Shown here in pieces: positions 9,185 to 17,218 of a DNA stretch of 43,214 bases. The DNA is from an uncultured bacterium (GTDB lineage Bacteria > Verrucomicrobiota > Kiritimatiellia > CAIVKH01). The stretch is from positions 1 through 43,214 of the forward strand of contig CAIVKH010000317.1 in assembly GCA_903906425.1 (NCBI GenBank), in the 5' to 3' direction. Position 1 is the first letter of the stretch; the number at the start of each line of letters is the position of its first letter. A program made the position numbers and the translations under genes. The notes beneath the pieces were generated by a model. It did no database searches, was not told the origin of the DNA, and saw only the letters and a program-made list of their open reading frames with translations.

Positions 9185-9263
9185 GCAAACCTCAAAATCT
9201 GGCGCGCGAAACTAGCCCCCACCCCGCCGCCGGTCAAGAAACTGCGCCGCGCGGCGCGATGGC

Positions 9264-9310
9264 TTCCAATGATTGGAAAAACGCGATACCGGAATTTCCA
9301 ATGATTGGAA
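9264..9310. repeat. Palindromic repeat cluster 5 (two copies, divergent gap)
   Basis: Two perfect TTCCAATGATTGGAA copies start at 9264 and 9296, 32 bp apart. The spacer AAACGCGATACCGGAAT reads ATTCCGGTATCGCGTTT on the other strand, matching the spacer consensus in reverse, so the unit is probably inverted here. It lies between the divergent SUMF1-type and flavoprotein genes. Confidence 0.95.
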
Positions 9311-9371
9311 ATCCCGCTTGTATTTCACGGCGCGCTTGGCCGCGCCCCGCATCGTCGGCTATTCTGCGCGC

Positions 9372-10601
9372 ATGGACGGAAAACGAATCGTGATTGCCGG
9401 CGGCGGCGCGGCGGGATTTTTCGGCGCGATTGCCTGCGCGGAAAAATCGAGCGACGCCCGCGTCGTTATTCTGGAAAAAAGCCCGGAACTGCTCGCGAAA
9501 GTTACGATCTCCGGCGGCGGCCGCTGCAACGTCACCAACGCCTGCTTCGATCCGAAAATTCTCGCATCACGCTATCCGCGCGGCGGCCGCGAACTCATCG
9601 GCGCGTTCCACCGCTGGCAGCCGCGCGACACTGTCGAATGGTTCGAATCGCGCGGCGTAAAGCTGAAAACCGAGGACGACGGCCGGATGTTTCCCGCCAC
9701 CGACAAATCGAGCAGCATCGTTACATGCCTGATTCACGAGGCAGAAAAAGCCGGCGTCGAAATCCGGAAGAGCTGCGGCGTCGCTGCGGCGGCGAGAAAA
9801 TCCGACGACGGTTTCCGCCTCGCGTTGACCGACCGCGAAACGCTCGACTGCGATTGCCTGCTGATCGCGACGGGCGGAAATCAAAATTCCATCGGCCACG
9901 AAATCGCCGCGTCGCTCGGTCACGAAATTACGCCGCTGGTTCCATCGCTGTTCACGTTCAACATCAAAGACCGGCGGCTCGAGGGGCTGCCGGGAATCTC
10001 CGTCGCGAACGCAGCGGTCGAGGCGGTCGGAACGAAATTGCGGCAGACCGGGCCGATCCTCGTGACGCATTGGGGACTCAGCGGACCGGCGATTCTGAAA
10101 TTATCCGCGTGGGGCGCTCGCGAATTTGCGGAACGAAATTACGAATTCGATCTGCTGGTCAACTGGCTGTCCGACCTCAAACGCCCGGAACTCATCTTGA
10201 AGCTCGGCGAAGTCCGCGCGCAAAATTCCGCAAAGCAGATCGGTGCATTTTCGCCGGTGGAAATTCCGTCACGGCTCTGGAAATCGCTCGCCTCCGGCGC
10301 GGGAATTTCCGAGACGACGCGATGGGGCGGCATCGCGAATCGCGATCTCGAAAAGCTGGCGGACGCGCTTCGGGCGTGTCGGTTTCATGTCGGCGGTAAA
10401 AGCATGTTCAAGGAAGAATTCGTCACCTGCGGCGGCGTAAATTTGCGCGAGGTGGATTTCCGGACGATGCAAAGCAAGCTTTGTGCCGGCTTGTTTTTTG
10501 CCGGCGAAGTGCTCGACATTGACGGCGTGACCGGCGGGTTCAATTTTCAGGCTGCGTGGACGACGGGCTGGATCGCCGGAACTTCGATGGCGGAAATCTG
10601 A
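9372..10601 (+). CDS. HI0933/YhiN-family FAD-dependent oxidoreductase
   Basis: The 409-residue flavoprotein has an N-terminal dinucleotide-binding motif (KRIVIAGGGAAGFFGAIACAE) and the family hallmark 'KVTISGGGRCNVTNA' near residue 50. Later blocks are 'LLIATGG', 'THWGLSGPAILKLSAWGAR' and the C-terminal 'CGGVNLREVDFRTMQSK...GLFFAGEVLDIDGVTGGFNFQAAWTTGW'. The substrate of this BaiN/YhiN-like family is generally unknown. ATG 9372 starts the conserved domain; codons further upstream in the frame translate the palindromic repeat. The stop codon lies inside a heptamer repeat array (10593-10627). Confidence 0.88.
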   Translation: MDGKRIVIAGGGAAGFFGAIACAEKSSDARVVILEKSPELLAKVTISGGGRCNVTNACFDPKILASRYPRGGRELIGAFHRWQPRDTVEWFESRGVKLKTEDDGRMFPATDKSSSIVTCLIHEAEKAGVEIRKSCGVAAAARKSDDGFRLALTDRETLDCDCLLIATGGNQNSIGHEIAASLGHEITPLVPSLFTFNIKDRRLEGLPGISVANAAVEAVGTKLRQTGPILVTHWGLSGPAILKLSAWGAREFAERNYEFDLLVNWLSDLKRPELILKLGEVRAQNSAKQIGAFSPVEIPSRLWKSLASGAGISETTRWGGIANRDLEKLADALRACRFHVGGKSMFKEEFVTCGGVNLREVDFRTMQSKLCAGLFFAGEVLDIDGVTGGFNFQAAWTTGWIAGTSMAEI

Positions 10602-10627
10602 AATCTGTAATCTGAGATTTGAAATCG
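10593..10627. repeat. Heptamer array (GAAATCT)n at gene end
   Basis: Five consecutive 7-mers read GAAATCT, GAAATCT, GTAATCT, GAGATTT, GAAATCG. The array contains the stop codon of the flavoprotein gene (10599-10601) and runs to 22 nt before the next ATG (10650). Its core AAATC is shared with the arrays at 15651 and 35725. Confidence 0.8.
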
Positions 10628-10649
10628 GCGGCAGAGACTGGAGGCGAAA

Positions 10650-11186
10650 ATGAAAACACGACTGGCAATTCTCGTTTGCGCGATGATCGCAGCGGCAGTC
10701 TTCGCCGCGGAAAAAGAGGCGAAGGTTCCCAAGAACGAGTGGCTCCTCAACGGCAAAGGCTATCAGCAGGCGCTCGATCTCCAGAAGAAAACCGGCGCGA
10801 ACATGCTCGTCTATTTCGCGAAATATTTTCCGAAAGATCAAAAAGGACTTTGCGATTGGTGGGAAAAGAAAGGCCTCGCGCAGCCCGACGTCCAGCAACT
10901 CGTTGACGATTACATCAAGGTGAAATTCATGTTCCCGCTCGGCCGCGATGACCAGGAACTCGCCGACAAATGGAAGATCAACAAATGCCCCGTGCTGCTG
11001 GTCGTCCAGACCAACGGCTGGCGCGAGCGCGCCGCGGTATTCGACTGGCCCGGCGGCAAACCGTCGCTGCTGCCGCCAAAACAGATCGTCCAGAATATTC
11101 TCAACGCCAGCGCGGCCCACGAATTCAAGCACAGAAACGCCGCGCCGGCTGAAGAAGAAAAACCGGCGGAGAAAAAGGAACAATGA
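10650..11186 (+). CDS. Exported thioredoxin-like protein without CXXC
   Basis: The 178-residue product has a signal peptide (about 1-20, MKTRLAILVCAMIAAAVFAAE) and a thioredoxin-like arrangement: a 'GKGYQQALDLQKKTGANMLVYFAKYFP' segment and a cis-proline-type 'KCPVLLVVQTNGW' motif. The place where thioredoxins have CXXC instead reads 'GLCDWWEKKGL' with a single cysteine, so normal disulfide exchange is unlikely. The C-terminus is lysine/glutamate-rich. It overlaps the AEC transporter gene by 4 nt (ATGA). Role unknown; a periplasmic binding or chaperone-like function is possible. Confidence 0.7.
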   Translation: MKTRLAILVCAMIAAAVFAAEKEAKVPKNEWLLNGKGYQQALDLQKKTGANMLVYFAKYFPKDQKGLCDWWEKKGLAQPDVQQLVDDYIKVKFMFPLGRDDQELADKWKINKCPVLLVVQTNGWRERAAVFDWPGGKPSLLPPKQIVQNILNASAAHEFKHRNAAPAEEEKPAEKKEQ

Positions 11187-12196
11187 CGGCACCGACCGGC
11201 GGACTCGGACTCGGCCTGATCGTCTTCGCGAAAATCCTCGCGATGTTCGTCGTCCTGTTCACCGGTTTCTTCCTGCGCCGCGGCCGCGCCATCACCGACG
11301 AAATGACCGCGACGCTTTCGCAGCTGATCACCGACTTGATTTTCCCCGCGCTCGTCATCGCCAAACTAATTGACCTCGTCTCGTGGCAGACGGTCCGGGA
11401 AAGCGCTTCCGTCTTCATCGTCGGTGCGGTCATTTTGCTTTTCGGCATTGCCGTGGCCGGAATCTATGGCCGGCTCCTTCTGCCGCCGGCCAGCCGCCGT
11501 AGCGGCGCATTTCTCGTCGCGATTCCGAACTGGATTTTCATGCCGCTGCCGATCGTCCAAACGCTTTACGGCCCGCCCGGTGTCCGCGCGCTCCTGCTCA
11601 TCAACGTCTCGATGCAATTCATCCTCTGGACCTGCGGAATCTGGATGCTACAGCGCGGCGTCGCCGACGCGCACCCGCTCGACCAGCTCCGCAAAAACCG
11701 CGGCCTGCAGGCCACCGCCGTCGCGCTCGTGCTCGGCATCGTACTGCCTGCCGCCTCATCGCTGCCCGCCACCGACGCGATACAAACCACGATCAAAATC
11801 GCCCGCGCGCTGCTCGACGGCATCGACATCCTCGGCAGCCTGACGATCCCGCTAAGCCTCCTCGTCATCGGCGCGCAACTCGGCGGCCTCTCCGAAAAAC
11901 ACGTCACCGACAGCCGCACCCTCGGCATCGTCATCGCCGGCCGCCTCCTCGTTTTGCCCATCCTCTCCGCCATCGTCCTCACGCTGATGCGCCGCTTCGG
12001 CCTCAGCGGTCCCGAAGTCGTACAAAACGTCGCGCTCATCATCGTCACGATGCCGATCGCCGTGACCTGCGGCGCATTTCTCGAACGCTTCAATGGCGAC
12101 GTACCGCTCGGCGCGCGCGCAATTTTCCTAAGCACCATCGGCAGCATCGTCACCGTCCCCGCGATTGTCGTCGCCGTGCAGCACATCTGGAAATAG
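11183..12196 (+). CDS. AEC-family (auxin efflux carrier-like) transporter
   Basis: The 337-residue product has about ten hydrophobic segments arranged as two five-helix halves. Family features are 'ATLSQLITDLIFPALVIAKL' in the first half and 'GSLTIPLSLLVIGAQLGGL' plus 'NVALIIVTMPIAVTCGAFLERFNGD' in the second. Bacterial AEC proteins export or exchange small organic anions such as malate; the substrate here is not predictable. The start ATG overlaps the stop of the thioredoxin-like gene, so the two are co-translated. Confidence 0.85.
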   Translation: MTAPTGGLGLGLIVFAKILAMFVVLFTGFFLRRGRAITDEMTATLSQLITDLIFPALVIAKLIDLVSWQTVRESASVFIVGAVILLFGIAVAGIYGRLLLPPASRRSGAFLVAIPNWIFMPLPIVQTLYGPPGVRALLLINVSMQFILWTCGIWMLQRGVADAHPLDQLRKNRGLQATAVALVLGIVLPAASSLPATDAIQTTIKIARALLDGIDILGSLTIPLSLLVIGAQLGGLSEKHVTDSRTLGIVIAGRLLVLPILSAIVLTLMRRFGLSGPEVVQNVALIIVTMPIAVTCGAFLERFNGDVPLGARAIFLSTIGSIVTVPAIVVAVQHIWK

Positions 12197-12252
12197 CCCG
12201 CTGGCGCAGGCGAAATGGGTGGCCGGAAAATCCGATGGAAAAAATTCGTGAC

Positions 12253-12299
12253 TTCCAATGATTGGAAAATCCGGTGACGCAAATTTCCAATGATTGAAA
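12253..12299. repeat. Palindromic repeat cluster 6 (two copies, convergent gap)
   Basis: TTCCAATGATTGGAA starts at 12253 and the variant TTCCAATGATTGAAA at 12285, 32 bp apart, spacer AATCCGGTGACGCAAAT. The cluster separates the AEC gene end from the convergent PHP phosphatase gene, whose stop is 7 nt away. Confidence 0.93.
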
Positions 12300-12306
12300 A
12301 AAAACA

Positions 12307-13119
12307 CTACAGCGCGACGGCGGTGCGTTTGCGTTTTTCGAAACGCTGGAAATGCGTGAAACCGGCGGCGCGCGCGGTGGCCATCGCGGCGACGAAGCGG
12401 TCGCCGACGCGTTCGGGTTCGTGGGCGTCGGAGCCGAAGACCAGGCCGACGCCGCGCTCGGCGGACCATTTCAGGATGTCGAACGCGGGATAATATTCCT
12501 TGTGAGGATGGTTCACGCCGGAGGTGTTGAGTTCGATGCACATTCCCGCCGCCGCGATTTTGTCGAGCGCAGGCAGCGCGAGATCGCGGAAAGTTTCACG
12601 GTTGATTTTGTTGCCGAACCGCTTCGGCAGGTCGAAATGCGAAACGACATCGTAGAGCTTCGCGTCGGCCATTTCGGCGACGAGCTGGAAATAGTCGGTC
12701 CAGACTTGCACCGGATCGGGTGCGCCGGTGAAGCCGCGGCCGAATTGCGTGTCGCACCAGTAGTCGAGAAAATGGACGGAGCCGAGGATGATGTCGAAGT
12801 CGTGCTGCTCGTAAAAACCGCGGAGAAATTTTTCGCAGCCGCGGTAATAATCCGCCTCGATGCCGAAGAGCACGCGGACGGTTTTGCTGGCCGCGCGCGC
12901 CTCCGCGACCCAGTCGCAGTACATCGGAAATTGATCGAGCGCCATCCGGTGGCCGATGCCGAAGCCATCGTCGGTCGGGCAGTGGTCGGTGCAGGCAATC
13001 TCGCTGACGCCGGCGTGGATCGCGCCGCGAACGTAGTCGGCCGGTTTGCCTTTGGCGTGCTTGCATAGCAAAGTATGCGTGTGATTGTCCGGTGGCAGAT
13101 GCGGCACGTTGTCTTTCAT
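12307..13119 (-). CDS. Histidinol-phosphatase, PHP (HisK) type
   Basis: The 270-residue PHP-domain metalloenzyme carries the metal-binding motifs DNHTHT (N-terminus), ACTDHCP, GIEADYY, GSVHFLDYW, SHFDLPKR, and GSDAHEPERVG near the C-terminus. The 'FDIILGSVHF...VSHFDLPKRFG' order is that of HisK-type histidinol-phosphatases, which convert L-histidinol phosphate to histidinol. hisC and hisD are elsewhere in the window (32301-34658), so the steps around histidinol are encoded here but in separate transcription units. It is transcribed away from the MDR reductase gene with only 58 nt between the starts. Confidence 0.87.
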   Translation of the reverse strand: MKDNVPHLPPDNHTHTLLCKHAKGKPADYVRGAIHAGVSEIACTDHCPTDDGFGIGHRMALDQFPMYCDWVAEARAASKTVRVLFGIEADYYRGCEKFLRGFYEQHDFDIILGSVHFLDYWCDTQFGRGFTGAPDPVQVWTDYFQLVAEMADAKLYDVVSHFDLPKRFGNKINRETFRDLALPALDKIAAAGMCIELNTSGVNHPHKEYYPAFDILKWSAERGVGLVFGSDAHEPERVGDRFVAAMATARAAGFTHFQRFEKRKRTAVAL

Positions 13120-13177
13120 CGCGAAAAACTAGGTGAGCGTTCCGGCACTGTCAACGGATGCAACAAAAGGAAAAACA

Positions 13178-14131
13178 ATGAGAGCGATCATCATCAATAA
13201 TTTTGGCGGGCGGGATCAGCTTCAAATGGCGGAGCGTCCGCGGCCGGTTCCTGGCAAGGGCGAAGTGTTGATCCGTGTCCGCGCTGCGGGCGTCAATCCG
13301 GTGGACACGAAAATCTGCGGGGGCTATTTGCGCTTCCGGCTGCCGCACATGTTTCCGATCATCCTCGGCTGGGACGCGGCGGGCGTCGTCGAGGAACTCG
13401 GGCCGGGCTGCAAGCGATTCAAAGCCGGCGACGAAGTTTTTGCGTACTGCCGAAAGGCACTTGTGATGCACGGCACCTACTGCGAATTCATCGCCGTTGA
13501 TGAAAAAAACGTCGCGCTGAAACCGACGAAACTCTCCTTCGATGAAGCTGCGGCGATTCCGCTGGCGGGACTGACCGCGTGGCAATCGCTGACGGAAGCC
13601 GGCGAAATATCGCGCGGCCAGCGCGTGCTGATTCACGCCGCGGCCGGCGGCGTCGGCGGCTACGCGGTTCAAATCGCGCGCAACAAAGGCTGCCGTGTCA
13701 TCGCAACGGCCAGCGCGGCCAATCACGATCTCGTCAAGTCGCTCGGCGCGCACGAGGTCATTGACTACACGCAGACCGATTTCGTCACCGCCGTCCGCGA
13801 AAAATATCCCGATGGTCTCGACGTGGTCTTCGACACCGTTGGCGGCGAAGTCCAGGAGCGCAGCGCCGGTGTGCTGAAACCCGGCGGTAAACTCGTCTCG
13901 ATCCTCGCGTTCGCAAAGGAAGCGGAACTGCGCGCGAAGGGCGCGGACTGCCGCTACGTCTTCGTCCGCCCCGAAGGCCGGCAGCTCGCCAAACTCGCGA
14001 AGCTGGCCGATGCCGGCAAACTGAAAGTCACGCTCGCCGCGACCCTGCCGCTGGAAGAGGCGGCGAAGGCCCACGAGATGATTGATTCGCGCCACACCCG
14101 CGGAAAGATCGTGCTGAAAATCGCGAACTGA
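13178..14131 (+). CDS. NADP-dependent MDR oxidoreductase (quinone-reductase type)
   Basis: The 317-residue medium-chain dehydrogenase/reductase lacks the catalytic and structural zinc ligands. It opens MRAIIINNFGGRDQLQMAE, has 'VRAAGVNPVDTKI', the nucleotide-binding 'VLIHAAAGGVGGYAVQIARNKGCRVIATAS' (about residues 148-177), and ends with 'SRHTRGKIVLKIAN'. These fit NADPH:quinone reductase-like proteins. ATG 13178 follows AAAAGGAAA. Immediately downstream, from 14171, a 393-bp tandem repeat array may form its 3' untranslated region. Confidence 0.88.
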   Translation: MRAIIINNFGGRDQLQMAERPRPVPGKGEVLIRVRAAGVNPVDTKICGGYLRFRLPHMFPIILGWDAAGVVEELGPGCKRFKAGDEVFAYCRKALVMHGTYCEFIAVDEKNVALKPTKLSFDEAAAIPLAGLTAWQSLTEAGEISRGQRVLIHAAAGGVGGYAVQIARNKGCRVIATASAANHDLVKSLGAHEVIDYTQTDFVTAVREKYPDGLDVVFDTVGGEVQERSAGVLKPGGKLVSILAFAKEAELRAKGADCRYVFVRPEGRQLAKLAKLADAGKLKVTLAATLPLEEAAKAHEMIDSRHTRGKIVLKIAN

Positions 14132-14170
14132 CCGGGCGGCGCGGTTTTTGGTGCCGTCGCAGGCTGTGAA

Positions 14171-14563
14171 CGACCGGAAAGGCGTCATTTTGCCACCAGC
14201 CGCCGCGCGGACGACCGAAATGACGTCATTTTGCCACCTCACAAGCCGCGAACGACCAAAAGATCGTTCTTTTGCCAACCGCCATTTTGGCAGCGACCAA
14301 AAGAGCGTTCTTTTGCCAACCGCCATTTTGGCAGTGACCAAAAGATCGTTCTTTTGCCAATAGCCATTTTGGTAGTGACCCAAAGATCGTTCTTTTGCCC
14401 ATCGCCATTTTGGCAGTGACCAAAAGATCGTTCTTTTGCCAGTAGCCATTTTGGCAGCGACCAAAAGAGCGTTCTTTTGCCTATCGCCATTTTGGCAGGC
14501 CGTGAAAGAACGTTTTTTTGCCATTTATCGCCCCTGAACGACCGGGGGGACGTTTTTCGGGGC
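14171..14563. repeat. 41-bp tandem repeat array with two alternating inverted repeats per unit
   Basis: Units start at 14171, 14212, 14253, 14294, 14335, 14376, 14417, 14458, 14499 and 14539, at 41-bp steps except the last (40). The six central units (14253-14498) are nearly identical; outer units are diverged. Each central unit holds two hairpins: CAAAAGATCGTTCTTTTG (7-bp stem, 4-nt loop), and TGCCAA...TTGGCA (about 6-bp stem, 8-nt loop). Unit 14212 replaces the first with CGAAATGACGTCATTTTG, changing both partners of two stem pairs. The array fills the 540-bp gap between the MDR gene and the cupin gene, and no coding sequence in it is credible. Confidence 0.95.
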
Positions 14564-14610
14564 TTCCAATGGTTGGAAGTCAGCGCGGGGGCCTTTTCCA
14601 ATGGTTGGAA
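14564..14610. repeat. Palindromic repeat cluster 7 (two GG-variant copies)
   Basis: TTCCAATGGTTGGAA starts at 14564 and 14596, 32 bp apart, spacer GTCAGCGCGGGGGCCTT. Both copies carry the A-to-G change at position 9, giving a G-T pair. It directly abuts the 41-bp array. Confidence 0.93.
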
Positions 14611-14671
14611 GTTGCCGGGGCGGGATATGTCGTATTGTTCGGGGGTCGGAACGTACGGATGGGAGACTGCG

Positions 14672-15016
14672 ATGAAAAATGAAGAGGCGGCGCCTGCGAC
14701 GAGGGGTGTGACGGTGAAGCTGCTGTCGGCGTTTGACCTTGGACCCGAAATCGAGGGCCTGGCCGGGCGGCAATTTCGAATGCGGCTGGTGACGATGGAG
14801 CCGGGTGCGGTCTTCGGCCCGGTGCATGATCATAAGGACAGACCGGGCATGGTCTATATCCTGCAAGGAACGATCACGGACCACCGGAACGGTGTGGCCA
14901 CGGATTATGGGCCGGGTGCGGGCTGGCCGGAGGACCGGAACACCACGCACTGGCTCGAGAACCGGGGCGCGACGCCGGCGGTGGAAGTCTCGGTGGATAT
15001 TGTCAGGACAGGCTGA
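14672..15016 (+). CDS. Small cupin-domain protein
   Basis: The 114-residue single-domain cupin has a first metal-site motif 'GPVHDHKDRPGMVYILQGTITDHRNG' (about residues 49-74) and a second conserved block 'THWLENRGATPAVEVSVDI' near the end. The HxH...E pattern is mostly present. Function is unknown; relatives act as small sensors, isomerases or antibiotic-related enzymes. ATG 14672 follows GGAG at 14662-14665; an in-frame ATG at 14627 lacks such a site. It lies between two palindromic clusters and upstream of the yqeY-like gene. Confidence 0.75.
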   Translation: MKNEEAAPATRGVTVKLLSAFDLGPEIEGLAGRQFRMRLVTMEPGAVFGPVHDHKDRPGMVYILQGTITDHRNGVATDYGPGAGWPEDRNTTHWLENRGATPAVEVSVDIVRTG

Positions 15017-15038
15017 GCTTCCGCGGGCGCGCGGAACG

Positions 15039-15118
15039 TTCCAATGGTTGGAGGTCTGCGGCACCGGGTTTTTCCAATGATTGGAAATTGGGGAGGCGGA
15101 AGTTTCCAATGGTTGGAA
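15039..15118. repeat. Palindromic repeat cluster 8 (three copies)
   Basis: Copies start at 15039 (TTCCAATGGTTGGAG), 15072 (perfect, central G) and 15104 (TTCCAATGGTTGGAA). Spacings are 33 and 32 bp. Two of three share the GG variant with cluster 7, about 500 bp away. Confidence 0.92.
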
Positions 15119-15190
15119 GTGGATGGAGCGTTGCCGCGGGCGGGGACTGCGTGTACAAGCAGGGCAGACGATTTTTTGAGAGGAGTCAAC

Positions 15191-15640
15191 ATGGCTGCGG
15201 AGTTTTTGGACAAATTGCTGGGCGATATCAAAACGGCGATGAAGGAGCGGGACAACGATACGCTGGTGACGCTGCGGTCGCTGCACGCGGCGATCAAGGA
15301 CGCGACGACCAACGCGGGCAAGGATCCGACCGACGAGGCCGTCGCGGCGGTGGTGTCGAAATCGCTGAAGCAGCTTTCGGACAGCCTCGACCAGTTCAAG
15401 GCGGCGAACCGCACTGACCTGGCTTCGAAGGCGGAACGCGAGATCGTGACGGTGAAGAAATATCAGCCGCAGCAGCTCGACGCGGCGGCGATCGAGGCGC
15501 TCGTGAAGGAGGCGATGGCCGAGACGGGCGCGACGTCGAAAAAGGAAATGGGCAAGGTGATGCAGGCGGTGATGGCGAAGGCGAAGGGGCGCGCGGACGG
15601 CAAGACGGTGAGCGGGATTGTCGGGAAATTGCTGCCGTAA
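15191..15640 (+). CDS. GatB/YqeY-domain protein
   Basis: The 149-residue all-helical protein matches the YqeY family end to end: 'LLGDIKTAMKERDNDTLVTLRSLHAAIKDA', 'FKAANRTDLASKAEREIVTVKKYQPQQLD', and 'TGATSKKEMGKVMQAVMAKAKGRADGKTVSGIVGKLLP'. The family resembles the tail domain of the GatB amidotransferase subunit and is thought to interact with tRNA, but its cellular role is not settled. ATG 15191 follows a strong GAGAGGAG. The HtrA-like gene starts 7 nt after its stop. Confidence 0.9.
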   Translation: MAAEFLDKLLGDIKTAMKERDNDTLVTLRSLHAAIKDATTNAGKDPTDEAVAAVVSKSLKQLSDSLDQFKAANRTDLASKAEREIVTVKKYQPQQLDAAAIEALVKEAMAETGATSKKEMGKVMQAVMAKAKGRADGKTVSGIVGKLLP

Positions 15641-15646
15641 GAGAGA

Positions 15647-17185
15647 ATGAATTTCCGATTTCCGATTTCCGGTTTCCGTTTGACGCGGGCGCAGTGCGTC
15701 GGCGCGCTGGCCTGCGCCGCGCTGCTGGCGGCGTGCAGTCCCAAAACGGAAAAGGCGGCGCCCGCTTCCGCGGCACCGGCGGCGACCAATGCGGTCGCGA
15801 CGCTGACGCCCGCGCCGCCGCCGCCGATGCAGAGCGTACAATTCGGCAACAGGAATCCGCAGCCGGGCGAGATCGTCCACGGTTCGTATTCGCGCCGCAC
15901 GCCGGTGGTCGAGGCGGTGCAGAAGGCGATGCCGTCGGTCGTGAACATCGGGACGGAGCGGCTGCTGCAGATGGTCTATTCCGATCCGATCATGAAGATG
16001 CGCGCGCAGCTCATGGACCAGTTCGTCCGCGATTTCTACGGCGTCGAGCCGCCGCGCCGCGTTCAGTTGACGCACGCGCTCGGGTCGGGCGTCATCATTG
16101 ACGAGCACGGGTACATCCTCACGAATTTCCACGTGCTCGACCGCGCGACGCGCGTCCGGGTGATGCTCGACGATCAGACCGGCTTCGATGCGCAGTTCAT
16201 CGCCGGCGACCACACCGACGACCTGGCGCTGATCAAGATCGATGTTGGCACAAACCGGGTGCTGCACCCGGTCGAGTTTGCCGACAGCGACGAGTTGTTT
16301 CTCGGCGAGACGGTCATCGCGATGGGCAATCCATTCGGACTTTCGCACACGGTGACGGTGGGCGTCCTGTCGGCGACGAACCGCGAGGCCAGCTATCAGG
16401 GCGAGGTTTTGTACCACGACATTTTGCAAACGGACGCGGCGGTGAACCCGGGTAATTCCGGCGGGCCGCTGCTGAACATCGAGGGCAAGCTCATCGGCAT
16501 AAACGTCGCGATTTTTCAGGAGGCGCAGAACATCGGTTTCGCGCAGCCGATCCATCGCGCGCGGCAACTGCTGGGCCGCTGGCTATCGCCGCAGCACCTC
16601 AAACGCGGATGGCTCGGCTTCGAAACGGCGGGCGAAGGCGGCGCAGTCAAGGTCTCCTATGTTCCGGCCAGCGGCGCGGCCGGGGCGGCGGGCATGAAGA
16701 CGGACGCCATCGTGAGCGCGGTCAACGGCCAGCCCACGGCGGACCTTTTCGATTTCAATCGCAAACTGCTCGGCTGCGATACGGGCGATACGGTGAACGT
16801 CACCTGGTCGCAGGGCGGCAACACGAAGACAACTCCTTTCAGGATTCTGCCGCTGACGAAGCAGGACGGCAATGAGCTGGCATGGCGGCGGCTCGGCCTG
16901 CGGTTGAAGCCGTCGGTTGGAACGGTCGTCGCGGCGACGCGTTTCCAGAAAAGCCTGCCGGTTGCCGAGGTCAAGGCAGACAGCCCGGCATCGCGCATCG
17001 GCCTGGCCACCGGGCGGTACATCTGGCTGATCAACGACGTTGAAATCCACAATCTCGATGACGTGGCCGCGGCGCTGGGCAATGTGCAGCACGGCGACAT
17101 GGTCACGCTTGGACTCGTTGATTTCAACGAAGACCCCGAACGCATCGTGGCCCACCAGTCCTACGTGCAAGTTGGAGCGGAGTGA
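15647..17185 (+). CDS. HtrA/DegP-like serine protease, predicted lipoprotein
   Basis: The 512-residue product has a lipobox LAAC at C30 and a proline/alanine-rich linker (about 31-65). A trypsin-like domain follows with triad His162 (TNFHVLD), Asp192 (DDLALIK) and Ser271 (NPGNSGGPL). Two PDZ-like regions cover about 320-400 and 410-500, the second containing 'ADSPASRIGLATGRYIWLINDVEIHN'. It probably works in periplasmic protein quality control, tethered to a membrane. The start at 15647 is followed at once by four tandem heptamers (15651-15678) that encode residues 2-11, so slippage would shift the frame. The upstream Shine-Dalgarno is weak (AGAGAG). Confidence 0.88.
   Translation: MNFRFPISGFRLTRAQCVGALACAALLAACSPKTEKAAPASAAPAATNAVATLTPAPPPPMQSVQFGNRNPQPGEIVHGSYSRRTPVVEAVQKAMPSVVNIGTERLLQMVYSDPIMKMRAQLMDQFVRDFYGVEPPRRVQLTHALGSGVIIDEHGYILTNFHVLDRATRVRVMLDDQTGFDAQFIAGDHTDDLALIKIDVGTNRVLHPVEFADSDELFLGETVIAMGNPFGLSHTVTVGVLSATNREASYQGEVLYHDILQTDAAVNPGNSGGPLLNIEGKLIGINVAIFQEAQNIGFAQPIHRARQLLGRWLSPQHLKRGWLGFETAGEGGAVKVSYVPASGAAGAAGMKTDAIVSAVNGQPTADLFDFNRKLLGCDTGDTVNVTWSQGGNTKTTPFRILPLTKQDGNELAWRRLGLRLKPSVGTVVAATRFQKSLPVAEVKADSPASRIGLATGRYIWLINDVEIHNLDDVAAALGNVQHGDMVTLGLVDFNEDPERIVAHQSYVQVGAE
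15651..15678. repeat. Heptamer array (ATTTCCG)n inside the start of the HtrA-like gene
   Basis: Three ATTTCCG units and one GTTTCCG run in perfect register from 15651 to 15678, starting 1 nt after the ATG codon. On the complementary strand the unit reads GGAAATC, sharing the AAATC core of the arrays at 10593 and 35725. Confidence 0.85.
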
Positions 17186-17218
17186 ACCCGGGCGCCGGCG
17201 GTGCGGCCCGTATTCGAC

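Noticed and set aside
7160-9304. A long open frame (714 codons) on the + strand opposite the SUMF1-type gene
   Set aside because: It is antisense to a gene with clear family motifs; long antisense frames are expected in GC-rich DNA, and its translation is low-complexity.
13151-14524. A 457-codon minus-strand frame spanning the MDR gene and the 41-bp array
   Set aside because: Half of it translates the tandem repeat (period 41 aa over three units), and the rest is antisense to a recognised MDR enzyme.
14171-14563. CRISPR array
   Set aside because: The whole 41-bp unit is repeated without unique spacers.
15021-15142. CCGCGGGCG on both sides of cluster 8 (15021 and 15134) as a duplication
   Set aside because: Nine GC-only bases at unequal distances from the repeats; likely chance in this composition.
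14525-16567. A 680-codon minus-strand frame across cupin, YqeY and HtrA-like genes
   Set aside because: It is antisense to three recognised genes, arginine/histidine-rich, and contains translated palindromic repeats.
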